Assembly (NCBI GenBank): GCA_016839515.1
Contig: JAEOUE010000212.1
Location: 1 to 37,664 of the forward strand
From: Candidatus Hodarchaeum mangrovi
GTDB lineage: Archaea; Asgardarchaeota; Heimdallarchaeia; Hodarchaeales; Hodarchaeaceae
Reading direction: 5' to 3'
DNA length: 37,664 bases
The translations under genes and the position numbers were made by a program. The notes under the pieces were generated by a model. The model searched no databases and was not told the origin of the DNA. It saw only the letters and a list, made by a program, of their open reading frames with translations. This document shows, piece after piece, positions 16,113 through 25,397 of this stretch (positions are counted from its first letter, which is position 1; the number at the start of each line of letters is the position of its first letter).

Positions 16113-18464
16113 ATGGTTGTTTGTGAGTTATATGAACCTCTGAAAAGTGATTACGGGAAACGAATTATCAAACTTCCCAATGAAGTATTCAAATTATTAG
16201 GAATAGAAGAATTCGATATCGTGGAAGTAATTTCTGGATCTAAAAGGATTGGGGTTCATGCTCTTATTGATCATACACTAGTAAAAACGTCAAAAGAATT
16301 TCTGAATGGAATATCTCAGCCTGTACCGAAGAAAGATGACAAATCCCAAGAAAAAGACTTACCTACACCAAAGGGATTACCATTTCAAGGTTATGAGATA
16401 GATAGAAGTGACCTATATCCAGCTCGTTTAGATGGTGAAGTAAGATTATCACTAAACCTTGGTTTAAATGACCTAATTGAGGTCGATACGATTCTTACAC
16501 CTATTAAAGCAAAAAGGGTCTATTTTAGTGTGCTAGGAAGAGCTCCAAATGAATTGACAGACGAAGAGAAAGAACTTTTATTTAAAGAATTAAGTAAACA
16601 GAAAAAAATTGGTCCATTATCTCCTGGCCTTGTACTTGGTATTCAAATTGCATTTAAAGAGGAAAAAGTCTTAATTCAAGCTACCGAGCCAGATGGAATT
16701 GTCTCAGTTACATCAAAGACTGAATATGAATTACTTGACACTTTTCTCTCTTCAAGATCAATGAAAACTGAAAAAATTAGTTATGAAAATATTGGAGGTC
16801 ATGAAGAAGTTATTTTTCGCATTCGTAAGCTTGTAGAGATTCCAATTAAAAAACCCGAGGTATTTTCATCAATAAATCTTGTTCCTCCTTCAGGGATACT
16901 TCTCACTGGACCTACAGGGGTTGGAAAGACTTTATTGCTTAAAGCAGTTGCTAATGAGTCTAGAGCTAAAATCATTGAGCCTCCATCAAATTTATTTGCT
17001 GGTGTAGGACCTACAGAAAAGAATATAAGAGATTTATTCAAAAATGTCAAAATTGAGTCACAAAAAAATCCTATACTTTTAATATTAGATAACATTCATT
17101 CTATGATTCCTGCTCCTTATATTAATATCCCTGAATATGTCCGTCGCTTTAATGTTCAATTTGCATTAGGTTTGGATTCGTTAAAGGGTTCACGCGTTAT
17201 TGTTTTGGCAGCATGTCATAGTGCGGATGAAGTGGATCCAATCATGCGAAGACCAGGACGATTTGATCTTGAAGTAGAATTAACAGTCCCAACAATAAGA
17301 GAGCGATTTATTATTTTATCGATTCATCTTCGACATGTACCGTTAGACAAAAAAGTGACTTCTGAAGTTCTAGAAAGATTTGCTAATAGAATGGTGGGTT
17401 ACGTTGGAGCTGATATAGCATCCTTCGTAAAGGAAGCTTGTTTACATGCTGTAAGTAGGAATACATCTCTGTTCAGTGAATGGTCAACAATTCCTCCTTT
17501 CCTCCTACGTCTGATTAAAGTGAATATAGGAGATTTGGAAGAAGCATTTAAAGTAGTAGAACCATCAGCACTTCGTTCTATCCATTCAAAAATAGATATT
17601 CCTAATGTTAAATGGGAAGATGTTGGTGGATTAACCGAAATTAAAAAAATACTCCAAGAACAGATTACATTGCAATTTAGGAATCCTGAAATATTACAAG
17701 AAATGGGTATAAAACCTTCTCATGGGCTTTTATTTTATGGCCCACCTGGTAATGGAAAAACACTGCTGGCAAAAGCTATTGCAACTGAATTACAAGCAAA
17801 TTTTATTTCTGTGAAAGGTCCAGAGTTATTAAGCGTTTGGTTTGGGGAATCAGCTAAAATAATTCGTGAATTATTTAATCAGGCACAAAAGCTTTCCCCT
17901 TGTATTATCTTTTTTGATGAAATAGATGCTATGGTTCCTAGAAGAGGAGTTGATAGTACTGAAGGTGGAAGAGAAATTGATGCAACTGTAAATCAATTAT
18001 TGACATTATTAGATGGCATGGAAAATACACAGGGTATATTCGTAATGGGGGCTACAAATCGTCCCAATGCACTCGATCCTGCACTTCTCCGACCTGGGAG
18101 ACTTGATCGCTTAATCCTCGTTCCATCTCCAGACGAAATTAGTCGAGAAGAAATATTAAAAGTTCATACTAGAAATATTCCTATTAAAGCTGATAAAGTT
18201 AAACTATTACAAGAAATGGCAAACTTAACGGAGAATTATAGTGGAGCTGATCTAGAAAACCTTTGTCGCGAAGCTGTGCTTACTTGTTTAAGAGAAGATT
18301 TTAATCAAAGAGAAGTTCAATATATCCATTTTGAAACTGCACTTAAAAAAGTTAGTCCTAGTGTAGATCCTGAATTACAACAATTCTATAAGAATTTTGC
18401 TACTGAAATAAATATTCAAAGAAATTTATTGTCGTCTATTCGAAAAGAATTAACTTATCAGTAG
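16113..18464 (+). CDS. second Cdc48-like double AAA ATPase, divergent D1
   Basis: A 783-residue paralogue starting on the base after the first one's stop codon, with AAGGAGG inside the first gene as its ribosome-binding site. The N-domain ([16 protein letters not shown]) has a longer linker between its halves (about 58-98, charged, Pro-rich). D1 has Walker A GPTGVGKT (266-273) but Walker B reads LILDN, with Asn327 for the catalytic Glu, and sensor 1 is His369 (AACHSA); the finger RRPGRFD is kept. D2 is intact: GPPGNGKT (about 543-550), FFDE (about 600-603), [14 protein letters not shown] and pore loop VWFGES. D1 should therefore bind but scarcely hydrolyse ATP. Co-translation with the first paralogue suggests a mixed hexamer. 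Confidence 0.95.
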   Translation: MVVCELYEPLKSDYGKRIIKLPNEVFKLLGIEEFDIVEVISGSKRIGVHALIDHTLVKTSKEFLNGISQPVPKKDDKSQEKDLPTPKGLPFQGYEIDRSDLYPARLDGEVRLSLNLGLNDLIEVDTILTPIKAKRVYFSVLGRAPNELTDEEKELLFKELSKQKKIGPLSPGLVLGIQIAFKEEKVLIQATEPDGIVSVTSKTEYELLDTFLSSRSMKTEKISYENIGGHEEVIFRIRKLVEIPIKKPEVFSSINLVPPSGILLTGPTGVGKTLLLKAVANESRAKIIEPPSNLFAGVGPTEKNIRDLFKNVKIESQKNPILLILDNIHSMIPAPYINIPEYVRRFNVQFALGLDSLKGSRVIVLAACHSADEVDPIMRRPGRFDLEVELTVPTIRERFIILSIHLRHVPLDKKVTSEVLERFANRMVGYVGADIASFVKEACLHAVSRNTSLFSEWSTIPPFLLRLIKVNIGDLEEAFKVVEPSALRSIHSKIDIPNVKWEDVGGLTEIKKILQEQITLQFRNPEILQEMGIKPSHGLLFYGPPGNGKTLLAKAIATELQANFISVKGPELLSVWFGESAKIIRELFNQAQKLSPCIIFFDEIDAMVPRRGVDSTEGGREIDATVNQLLTLLDGMENTQGIFVMGATNRPNALDPALLRPGRLDRLILVPSPDEISREEILKVHTRNIPIKADKVKLLQEMANLTENYSGADLENLCREAVLTCLREDFNQREVQYIHFETALKKVSPSVDPELQQFYKNFATEINIQRNLLSSIRKELTYQ

Positions 18465-18481
18465 AGTGAAGGTAAAAAGAA

Positions 18482-18504
18482 GGGTAATTAAAGGGTTTTT
18501 ACCC
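18482..18504. terminator. possible bidirectional hairpin between convergent genes
   Basis: GGGTAA at 18482-18487 pairs with TTACCC at 18499-18504 across an 11-base loop, between the ends of the Cdc48 operon and the DUF35 gene. It overlaps the DUF35 stop. A short stem without a strong T-run; weak evidence. Confidence 0.25.
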
Positions 18505-19153
18505 ATTTATAGACAGGTTCACAGAGCAATTTGATTCGTTCTTTTTCTTCTGTCATTGGCCCAGAGGTCCATGATGAATCAGGTTCAAACCAAAAGTCAA
18601 TTAAATTGCCAACGCGATCTTCTTTAGAAGCAAATTTAATAATTACAGGCATATTAGTCTCAGTATGCCATGGTTCTTTAATATGAAGGATGTTGGCAAT
18701 GGCTGTTTTACTATCTCCTACAAGAACATAAGCTAATACAAAAGGAAGTTTTTTCAATGCACTCTTAGCAGCAAATCCGCACACAGTCCAAGCATGCAAT
18801 TTCCCTTTTTTAGGCATTTCAACCCAAGTAGTTTTTTCTAAATTACAATCAAGATTCCAACAATTTACTCTTGGAGGAAAAGTTATGTCACCACAGATAG
18901 GACATTTAGTACCAAGTAATTTTCCTTCTAAAAGTCCAATAGCATATGGACTTAAAGTGCCTAATCTGAATGTATAGAGCATATCATAGTAAATCTGTTG
19001 TTCCATCCATTGTGCTCCTCCCGCTTTTCCTGTTCTAATGTTTTGCCAAACCCAACCTTTTTCAGGAATCTCTTTTTGAATATTTTTCCATGCATTCCAT
19101 TGAAATTCTTTATTGAATGGAGTAGGATGTAAATCACCTGATGTTTTTTTCAT
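18488..19153 (-). CDS. DUF35 (zinc ribbon + OB fold) acyl-CoA-associated protein
   Basis: A 221-residue protein with the DUF35 layout: an N-terminal helical part (about 1-80), a zinc ribbon (CPICGDITFPPRVNCWNLDC, two cysteine pairs) and an OB fold that opens with GKLHAWTVCGF and includes LPFVLAYVLVGDSK. DUF35 proteins partner thiolase-superfamily enzymes, either as a bridge in the thiolase/HMG-CoA synthase complex or as part of SCP2-thiolase aldolases and lyases. The start is set at ATG 19153: GGAGGG lies just upstream and the thiolase-like stop ends one base before it. The frame extends to 19216, but that part overlaps the upstream gene. Confidence 0.88.
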   Translation of the reverse strand: MKKTSGDLHPTPFNKEFQWNAWKNIQKEIPEKGWVWQNIRTGKAGGAQWMEQQIYYDMLYTFRLGTLSPYAIGLLEGKLLGTKCPICGDITFPPRVNCWNLDCNLEKTTWVEMPKKGKLHAWTVCGFAAKSALKKLPFVLAYVLVGDSKTAIANILHIKEPWHTETNMPVIIKFASKEDRVGNLIDFWFEPDSSWTSGPMTEEKERIKLLCEPVYKWVKTL

Positions 19154-19154
19154 C

Positions 19155-20426
19155 TTAAACCCTCCTAAAAACGAAGTTACTAATACTTGTACCAGTCCCC
19201 GCATGACTATTGACAAGTCCTATTTCTGCATCCACTACCTCATTTTCAGTTGATTTGTGTTCTCTTGGAATAAAACCAGCAAGTTGATAATAACATTCAA
19301 TAGCAGACATTAAACCTGTTGCTCCAACAGGGTGACCATATCCTATTAAACCACCACCTGGATTTGTGGGTATTTTACCCTCCATCATTGGCATATTATT
19401 ACGCAGAAACTCTTTTGGAGTCATACTCTGACACCATCCTAATGCATTATAAATCTGAACTTCAGAGGTTGAGAAAGCATCATGTACTTCCGCGACATCA
19501 ATGTGTTTATATGAATCTTTCCAAGGGATACCTGCCATATCGAAAGCAATTTCAGCAGAGCGCCTACAAGCACCAAATTCTCCCAATCCTGGATATCCCT
19601 CTCCATAACGTTGAGTCCATCCGGGAAAATTATATCGATCTCCTGCGCGTATAGTACATGAAGATAATCCTGCTCCTACTATTTCAACTGTGTGGTCTGG
19701 AGCATAACGATTGGCAAATTTTTCATTGCATACTAGAATTACTGCTGCACCTTCTGACATAAAACAACAATCAAGTTTTTTTAGAGGATAAGCAATGAGG
19801 CGTGAATTCATTATATCATCAATGGTCATTTTTCGACCAACTTGTCGAAAATGCTGAGTTTTTTCACCAGTAGCCATAGCATTATTTTTATTTTTAGCAG
19901 CAACCTTGGCAAAGTCTTCTTCAGTTAATTTATGGTCTTCCATAAATACTCTTGCTAAACCTGCATAATAATTGGTATAATTAGCTCCAAGCATTGCCTC
20001 ATATCGTGTATCTGAGGCGATAGCAATAAGTTCAGATCCCTTAGACTGAGAGACACTAGCCATTAATTCATATCCAATAACAGGAACTACATCAGCTAAT
20101 CCTGCTCGAACCAAGGCATAAGCAGCATATAAAGCTGATCCACCTGTATTTCCACCATTGTCAATACGAAAATGGGGAACTCCAACAAGTCCCAAGTGAT
20201 CATGTAAAATCCAATAGGCTGTTAATTGATGGCTAAAATGAACTGAAAAATGTGAATAGACGACCATTCCATGATCTCGTACATCTCTGAGGTGAAATTC
20301 ATAGTTTGTATCTTTGTATAGTTGACGGATACAGTTTGCTGTCATTTCCTCAATCTGTAAATTAAGAGGATAATCAAATGGAGTTGTTGTTCCTCCAGCA
20401 ATGAATACTTTTTGCTGTTCTGGCAT
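19155..20426 (-). CDS. SCP2-thiolase/lipid-transfer-like protein lacking the nucleophilic Cys
   Basis: A 423-residue thiolase-fold enzyme. It shows the C-terminal loops VAEVHDAFSTSE, NPGGGLIGYGHPVGATG with the catalytic His, and NSHAGTGTSI. The nucleophile segment, usually ASC or ACA before SG, reads DNGGNTGGSALYAA, so the acyl-accepting Cys is absent (Gly near residue 92), and the second Cys near the C-terminus appears replaced by His in NSHAG. Without these it cannot run the classical two-step thiolase reaction. Members of the SCP2-thiolase group that act as aldolases lack the Cys too and pair with DUF35 proteins, as here (one base between genes). The start is ATG 20426 rather than the TTG four codons upstream. 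Confidence 0.85.
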   Translation of the reverse strand: MPEQQKVFIAGGTTTPFDYPLNLQIEEMTANCIRQLYKDTNYEFHLRDVRDHGMVVYSHFSVHFSHQLTAYWILHDHLGLVGVPHFRIDNGGNTGGSALYAAYALVRAGLADVVPVIGYELMASVSQSKGSELIAIASDTRYEAMLGANYTNYYAGLARVFMEDHKLTEEDFAKVAAKNKNNAMATGEKTQHFRQVGRKMTIDDIMNSRLIAYPLKKLDCCFMSEGAAVILVCNEKFANRYAPDHTVEIVGAGLSSCTIRAGDRYNFPGWTQRYGEGYPGLGEFGACRRSAEIAFDMAGIPWKDSYKHIDVAEVHDAFSTSEVQIYNALGWCQSMTPKEFLRNNMPMMEGKIPTNPGGGLIGYGHPVGATGLMSAIECYYQLAGFIPREHKSTENEVVDAEIGLVNSHAGTGTSISNFVFRRV

Positions 20427-20746
20427 ATTAATTCCCAATTGATTTTTTTTATCTTAATTACTTGTGTATCTATAACAATTATAGATTTAGGGGTAAAAAT
20501 ACAAAATAGAACCTAGATAATCGGTCTATTCTTTATGAATAAAACCCGATATACACTTGAACATCATCTGATAATCCTTTTAAATTCACCCATAATACCA
20601 ACAAGATACTATAAATCCTCGTGTAATTTCACAAATACTTCAAATCTGTAAAATTATCTTGTACAGATCAAATCTATGCAAGAGGATTTTAGATTTCTAA
20701 AAAAGATAAAAGGCTTTTGAAAAGAATTTCTTTTCTATTACCTTAA
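20427..20746. other. intergenic region between asnS and the thiolase-like gene
   Basis: A 320-base gap between two minus-strand genes. It holds the end of asnS transcription and the promoter of the thiolase/DUF35 unit; TATA-like A/T stretches (for example near 20455-20480) precede the thiolase start. A short inverted repeat near the asnS end is listed separately. No reading frame of note. Confidence 0.35.
20719..20735 (-). terminator. short hairpin after asnS
   Basis: GAAAAG and CTTTTC form a 6-bp stem around a 5-base loop, 12 bases beyond the asnS stop. On the minus strand a T-rich segment (cttttatctttttta) follows. Plausible terminator, AT-rich and weak. Confidence 0.35.
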
Positions 20747-22054
20747 TTAAGGGGTTGCCCTATTAATCAATCTTGGATATAAGCAAGCATCACGAATATG
20801 CTCTAGGGAAAGTATCGCTTGAACAAGACGTTCTAAACCTAACCCAAATCCTGAGTGTGGGACCGAGCCATATTTTCTTTGATCTGTGTACCAATAATAA
20901 GTGTTCAGATCAAGGCCTTCTCTTTTATAGCCAGCTACTAATCTTTCTAAATCATCCTCTCGTTGTGAACCACCTATGATTTCACCAACACCAGGGAGTA
21001 AAAGATCGGCAGCATTCATTATTTTTGGGTTTTCAGTATTAACTTTCATGTAGAAAGGTTTCATTCCAAGAGGAAAATGAGTTAGAAACGTTGGTTTATT
21101 AATAGTATCAACTAAAGCACGTTCTGGTCCTTCCGTAATATCATCCCCATATTCTAAAAACTCACCTGTTTCACCTTTAATATTAAATTCTCTCAAAAGC
21201 TCGATGGCTTTATGATAACTGACTCTTTCAAAAGGCTTTATTGGAACTTGAAGGTTTAAGTTAAATTTCTTAATAAGAGGATTTGGAATTAGAAATTCAT
21301 AAACATGGATGATCATATCTTCCATAAATTCAAGTAGATCATCAAATTCAAACCAAGCCATTTCGGCTTCAATATGGGTGTACTCAGTTAAATGCCTCCG
21401 TGTACGTGATTTTTCTGCACGGAAGGATGGTAAAACACAGAAAACATTCTCAAAACTGGGTAAGAGGGTTTCAAGATATAACTGACTAGATTGAGTAAGA
21501 TAGGCTTCTTGATCAAAGTATTTAAATGAAAAAAGAGTTGATCCTCCTTCAACCTGCGTTTGAACTATGGTAGGAGGAGTAACTTCTGTAAAGTTTCTTT
21601 GAAAAAAGAATTCCCGTAAACTTCGAGTTACCAAGTCTCGGACTCGGATAATATCTGAAGTTCGTTCTCCTCGTAATACTAAATGTCTTTTATCAGCCAA
21701 AACTTGAGGCCCTGAATCTGGACGAATTTCATATTCCAATTCTGGTGAAGCAATGTTGATAACTGGTCTGATTGAGGATAATTGTAGCTCAATACCATTG
21801 TAGGGAGCACGTACATCCTTTTTTATTTTTCCTGTGGCATTTACTGCTGTTTCTCTTGTCAAATTTTGAGCAAGAGTATAACCATCTTCTTCATTAAATG
21901 CTTCTAGTTTGGCTACTGCTTGAACGTAACCCGAAGAGTCTCGAATTACGAAAAATATCAATTTGCCTTGATGACGAACATGATGAAGCCACCCACGAAT
22001 GTTAACTGAATATCCTATTTTTTCTGGTAGCTTACTTATGGGTATAAAGTCCAT
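20747..22054 (-). CDS. asnS: asparaginyl-tRNA synthetase, archaeal/eukaryotic type
   Basis: Charges tRNA-Asn with asparagine. The N-terminal OB fold for the anticodon spans about 1-100 (SVNIRGWLHHVRHQGKLIFF). The class IIb core follows: motif 2 FRAEKSRTRRHLTEYTHIE (211-229), then DINTKPT-like segments, and motif 3 GFGLGLERLVQAI (about 404-416). The C-terminal part, AGYKREGLD, YYWYTDQRKYG and CLYPRLINRATP, resembles eukaryotic cytosolic AsnRS more than AspRS, and the motif 2 loop KSRTRRHLTEYTH is that of AsnRS. Length 435 is right. A GGTGAGG segment precedes the ATG. An archaeal non-discriminating AspRS is the alternative but fits less well. Confidence 0.88.
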   Translation of the reverse strand: MDFIPISKLPEKIGYSVNIRGWLHHVRHQGKLIFFVIRDSSGYVQAVAKLEAFNEEDGYTLAQNLTRETAVNATGKIKKDVRAPYNGIELQLSSIRPVINIASPELEYEIRPDSGPQVLADKRHLVLRGERTSDIIRVRDLVTRSLREFFFQRNFTEVTPPTIVQTQVEGGSTLFSFKYFDQEAYLTQSSQLYLETLLPSFENVFCVLPSFRAEKSRTRRHLTEYTHIEAEMAWFEFDDLLEFMEDMIIHVYEFLIPNPLIKKFNLNLQVPIKPFERVSYHKAIELLREFNIKGETGEFLEYGDDITEGPERALVDTINKPTFLTHFPLGMKPFYMKVNTENPKIMNAADLLLPGVGEIIGGSQREDDLERLVAGYKREGLDLNTYYWYTDQRKYGSVPHSGFGLGLERLVQAILSLEHIRDACLYPRLINRATP

Positions 22055-22203
22055 TTAGTTGATCCTCACCAATTTAAGGTCAAGACTAGCTCTACTTTGG
22101 ACATAATCTTAAGTTTGATTGAACTGATGATTAAATTTATAATAAAATCAATGAAGTGTTATTATTTAGAAAGTTTGTAATATTAACTATTATGAACTCA
22201 GAT

Positions 22204-22240
22204 AAAATGGTTGGTAGGAAAACACAAATTTAACCATTTT
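22204..22240 (+). repeat. 9-bp inverted repeat upstream of the UbiA gene
   Basis: AAAATGGTT (22204-22212) and AACCATTTT (22232-22240) are exact inverted copies separated by 19 bases, followed on the plus strand by more T. It lies about 60 bases before the UbiA gene, in the divergent gap with asnS. It could be an operator with two half-sites or a leader hairpin. Confidence 0.35.
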
Positions 22241-22302
22241 TTCGGATAGGTTGATTAGTTGATAAAGAAAAATTCAATAGAGAGTATTTTGGTGGATTTT
22301 TA

Positions 22303-23235
22303 TTGGATACTAAAAAATTTTTAAAGGCACATTTAGATTTATTTCGTTATACGCTAGGAATTTTAAGTTCGCTTGCAGTTCTTGCAGCAGGTTTTATAGT
22401 ATATGTACTTAATGGTGCTACACCAGATTTTTTGACATTTATCTTTAATAATGGTGTAATTGAGATTTCAGGATTAATTCTTGGGTTAATTGCCACTATT
22501 CTATTGACATTTGCAATTGAATCGATAAATGACTACTTTGATGTTAATACGGATATTGCAAACAAGCGGTTTGACCGTCCTTTAGCACGTGGTGATTTAA
22601 ATCGACAATATGTCTTATTTTTTTCTAGTATTTTATTCTTGATTTCATTGTTTTTAATTGCATTTTTGGTGTTATATTATAATGTTACACCCTTTCTGTT
22701 CTTATTTACCTGCTTTTGTGTTTTTATTGGAATTGGATATAATTATATAAAAACGACAGGCTTTATTGGGAACATCTGGGTCTCGATTGGATATGTTGCG
22801 CCTCTTTTTATTGGATTTTTTTTATTAAAGCCAAATGAAGAAGTATCCTTGTATACTTGTTTAATAATCATACTCACTAGCTTTTTCTTAGCTACAGGAC
22901 GTGAAATTGTTAAGGACATTCAAGATTATGAGGGTGATCGTCAATCTAATCTTAATTCATTAGCTGTAAGAATTGGTCCTCGCAAAGCAGGAGTTATAGC
23001 AAGCTTTCTTTTTGTATTAGTCTTCCTCTGTGGATTTTTGGTCGGATTTTTTGTTTATAAAAATATTATTTTTTGGTTATTTTGGTTATGTATTATGTTA
23101 ATCCTTGGTTTGACCATTTATACAATTATGACTGAAGAACCAGCTATCGGTGGGAAAAAAACGCGTAAATATACACGATGGAGTTTATGGTGGTCATTAG
23201 CAGCGTTTTTTTTAGGAGTTATGTTTATTCCTTGA
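22303..23235 (+). CDS. UbiA-family prenyltransferase (archaeal lipid type)
   Basis: A 310-residue membrane enzyme with about nine hydrophobic helices. The first Mg-diphosphate motif is NDYFDVNTD (76-84), followed by NKRFDRPLARGDL; the second is DIQDYEGDRQSN (205-216). This spacing fits UbiA enzymes such as digeranylgeranylglyceryl phosphate synthase, which adds the second isoprenoid chain to make archaeal ether lipids; other prenyl acceptors remain possible. The TTG at 22303 is chosen because GGTGG lies 7 bases before it and no ATG is near. It is followed by a CPBP protease gene 162 bases on. Confidence 0.88.
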   Translation: MDTKKFLKAHLDLFRYTLGILSSLAVLAAGFIVYVLNGATPDFLTFIFNNGVIEISGLILGLIATILLTFAIESINDYFDVNTDIANKRFDRPLARGDLNRQYVLFFSSILFLISLFLIAFLVLYYNVTPFLFLFTCFCVFIGIGYNYIKTTGFIGNIWVSIGYVAPLFIGFFLLKPNEEVSLYTCLIIILTSFFLATGREIVKDIQDYEGDRQSNLNSLAVRIGPRKAGVIASFLFVLVFLCGFLVGFFVYKNIIFWLFWLCIMLILGLTIYTIMTEEPAIGGKKTRKYTRWSLWWSLAAFFLGVMFIP

Positions 23236-23397
23236 AAACCTGTTCATTGTTCTATTATTTTTTAATTTTCGATTTTTACTAGAGGAGAATTATAAACAGG
23301 TTAAAATGAGAGGGATTTGTCATTTTATACATATTTCCAATTGTTTCTCTTAAAAAATTGCATTATACCCTAATGATTTATAATCATAAATGAAATC

Positions 23398-24789
23398 ATG
23401 CAATATGGAGTTATTATATTGATGGATAAAGATCAAGCAGTTAATTCTAAAATCACTATTAGGGATATATTATATCCTTTTGCAATTTTATTATTAATGC
23501 TCTCTATTTTCGATTTAAGTGCTAATCTAGCTAATTCAGGGATTTTACTTGCATTAATTCAGGGGATAATTGTTATCTCTACTGAGGATGATATTACCAT
23601 TCTTAACCTTGTATTAAACATTATTGCTCAAATTGGGGCCACAGCTATCTTCTTATTTCTTTATAGAAGTCAAAAAATAGAAGTAGAAGAGAAGAAGGCG
23701 ATTCCTGCCCCCTATTTAGCGTTAATTCCAATTCTCTTCTCAATGCTTGAAGCTATTAGTTTTGTCTTGGTAATTCTTTTAACACCTTTTGGACCTGTTA
23801 TCAGTGCTTATGAGGATATTTTACCATCTCCTACCCTTTTATATAATCCATTATATTATTTTCTCCTCTTTGGAGCATTATGTGTTGGAGCTGCAATAAG
23901 CGAAGAGTTAATCTTTCGTCGTAGTTTAATTCCGATGCTAGAAAGGAGAGGAATAGGGAGTTTTTGGGCATTACTAATTTCTAGTTTATTTTTTTCAATC
24001 ATTCATATGCCTGCTGACATTATTCAAGGTACATTAATCTGGACTTTAATGCACTTTGCAGGAACGTTTATTGGTGGTTTAGCTATGGGATATATATATC
24101 TACGTACTCGTCAAATTCGCTGGCCTATCCTTTTACATGCTTTTATCAATGGGATCGGGGGAATATCGGCCATTGCCCAAGGATTTTATGAATACTATCA
24201 AGAATTTTATTTATTGAGTATTGTTACTATTTGGAGTATAATAGCTTTAACCATTGGTTTTGCAGCATTAAGTTATTCTTTCATCCAGTTTATACAACGA
24301 CGGGTTGATCAAAATCCCCCTGAATGGATCAAAATTGTTACGGATACAGGAATTCAGTTTAATAAGTTCAAAATCTTCTTTGGAATTTCATTCATATTCC
24401 TCTTATTGGAAGCAATTTTACCGGTAGTATTAAATCAGGTTTTTGAGTTTATCGAAAGTACTATCACTGTTTCGCAAGAATACCTCCTTTTAAAAACAAT
24501 TATTATATCTCTTTATCATATAATTATAGTAATATTACTTTTCTATCTTGTTTATAGGCAGCTAAGTCCTTTAAAGGAAGCTAATTGGGTGGAAAAAAAG
24601 TATCCTGAGTACTATAGCTTGGATAAATCCATTGTTACTACTATTGAAAGGATGCAAAATTTCTGTGGGGAATGTGGAAAAAATATTATTCCTAACACCT
24701 CTTATTGTGTTTATTGTGGGACGAGACTTATTCAAGAAAATAAAGAGGACACCAAGGATGGAGATAAGATGCAGGATACTCTCTCGTAA
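23398..24789 (+). CDS. CPBP (Rce1-like) intramembrane protease with C-terminal zinc ribbon
   Basis: A 463-residue membrane protein. The CPBP/abortive-infection core has EELIFRRSLIP (Glu169, Glu170, Arg174), SLFFSIIHMP (His203) and WPILLHAFINGIG (His247, Asn251), the metal and catalytic residues of Rce1-type proteases. N-terminal helices (about 20-130) and four further helices after the core surround it. The last 45 residues form a cytosolic zinc ribbon, FCGECG and YCVYCG. Rce1 removes the last residues of prenylated CaaX proteins in eukaryotes; what it cuts here is unknown. Two starts are possible: ATG 23398 and ATG 23422; the hydrophilic DKDQAVN begins after the second. Confidence 0.88.
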   Translation: MQYGVIILMDKDQAVNSKITIRDILYPFAILLLMLSIFDLSANLANSGILLALIQGIIVISTEDDITILNLVLNIIAQIGATAIFLFLYRSQKIEVEEKKAIPAPYLALIPILFSMLEAISFVLVILLTPFGPVISAYEDILPSPTLLYNPLYYFLLFGALCVGAAISEELIFRRSLIPMLERRGIGSFWALLISSLFFSIIHMPADIIQGTLIWTLMHFAGTFIGGLAMGYIYLRTRQIRWPILLHAFINGIGGISAIAQGFYEYYQEFYLLSIVTIWSIIALTIGFAALSYSFIQFIQRRVDQNPPEWIKIVTDTGIQFNKFKIFFGISFIFLLLEAILPVVLNQVFEFIESTITVSQEYLLLKTIIISLYHIIIVILLFYLVYRQLSPLKEANWVEKKYPEYYSLDKSIVTTIERMQNFCGECGKNIIPNTSYCVYCGTRLIQENKEDTKDGDKMQDTLS

Positions 24790-24808
24790 ACCAAGTTCAA
24801 AAAGGGAT

Positions 24809-25294
24809 TTATTTTTTATATCCAATTTTGCGTAAAAAATTTCTTCTTTCTTGAATTTGTTCTTGGTTCTCTATCCCTTTTGGACTGAACCCATCGATTA
24901 CTCCAAGAATCCCTCTGCCTTGGTCTGTTTGAGCAATGATCACTTGAATAGGATTGGATGTCGCACAAAAAGTCGAGACAACTTCAGAAACTGCTTGAAT
25001 TCGTTTTAGAACCCCGATTGGAAAGGATTTTTCCAAAAATATCACAAAAGAATGTCCTGCGCTTATTTTCTTAGAGATTTCTTTTGCCAATGCTTCAAGC
25101 GTTTCATCATTGCCTGTAAATCGAATTAGACATGGTCCTGATGCTTCACAAAATGCAACTCCGAATTTGATAGAAATAGATGATTCTATTAATGTTTCAT
25201 AAATATCTTCGACTGTTTTTATGAAATGAGATTGACCAAGGATCATATTGAGCCCGTCTGGAATCTTTATTTCAATTGATTTTATTTCAACCAT
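24809..25294 (-). CDS. adenosine-specific kinase
   Basis: A 161-residue single-domain protein of the archaeal adenosine-specific kinase family (formerly DUF355). Diagnostic stretches are VEIKSIEIKIPDGLNMILGQ at the N-terminus, KFGVAFCEASGPCLIRFTGND, AGHSFVIFLEKSFPIGVL, VSTFCATSNPIQVIIAQT and GRGILGVIDGFSPKG. Family members bind adenosine and AMP or phosphoryl donors and are thought to phosphorylate adenosine. The fold is small and soluble. It converges on the CPBP gene and is divergent from the exported protein gene. Confidence 0.88.
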   Translation of the reverse strand: MVEIKSIEIKIPDGLNMILGQSHFIKTVEDIYETLIESSISIKFGVAFCEASGPCLIRFTGNDETLEALAKEISKKISAGHSFVIFLEKSFPIGVLKRIQAVSEVVSTFCATSNPIQVIIAQTDQGRGILGVIDGFSPKGIENQEQIQERRNFLRKIGYKK

Positions 25295-25397
25295 ATTTAA
25301 TTACCCCATTTTATCTTTATAATCAAATTTTTTGAATAGTTTTTCAACCTACTAGTTTTTTTAGCTTCTTAAGACTTATTATTAAATGGAAAGATAG

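Noticed and set aside
18488..19216. DUF35 frame extended upstream to 19216
   Set aside because: The extra 21 residues overlap the thiolase-like gene; a good ribosome-binding site supports ATG 19153.
23237..23302. AACCTGTT / AACAGGTT inverted repeat after the UbiA gene
   Set aside because: Loop of about 50 bases and only 8 bp; chance in AT-rich sequence is plausible.
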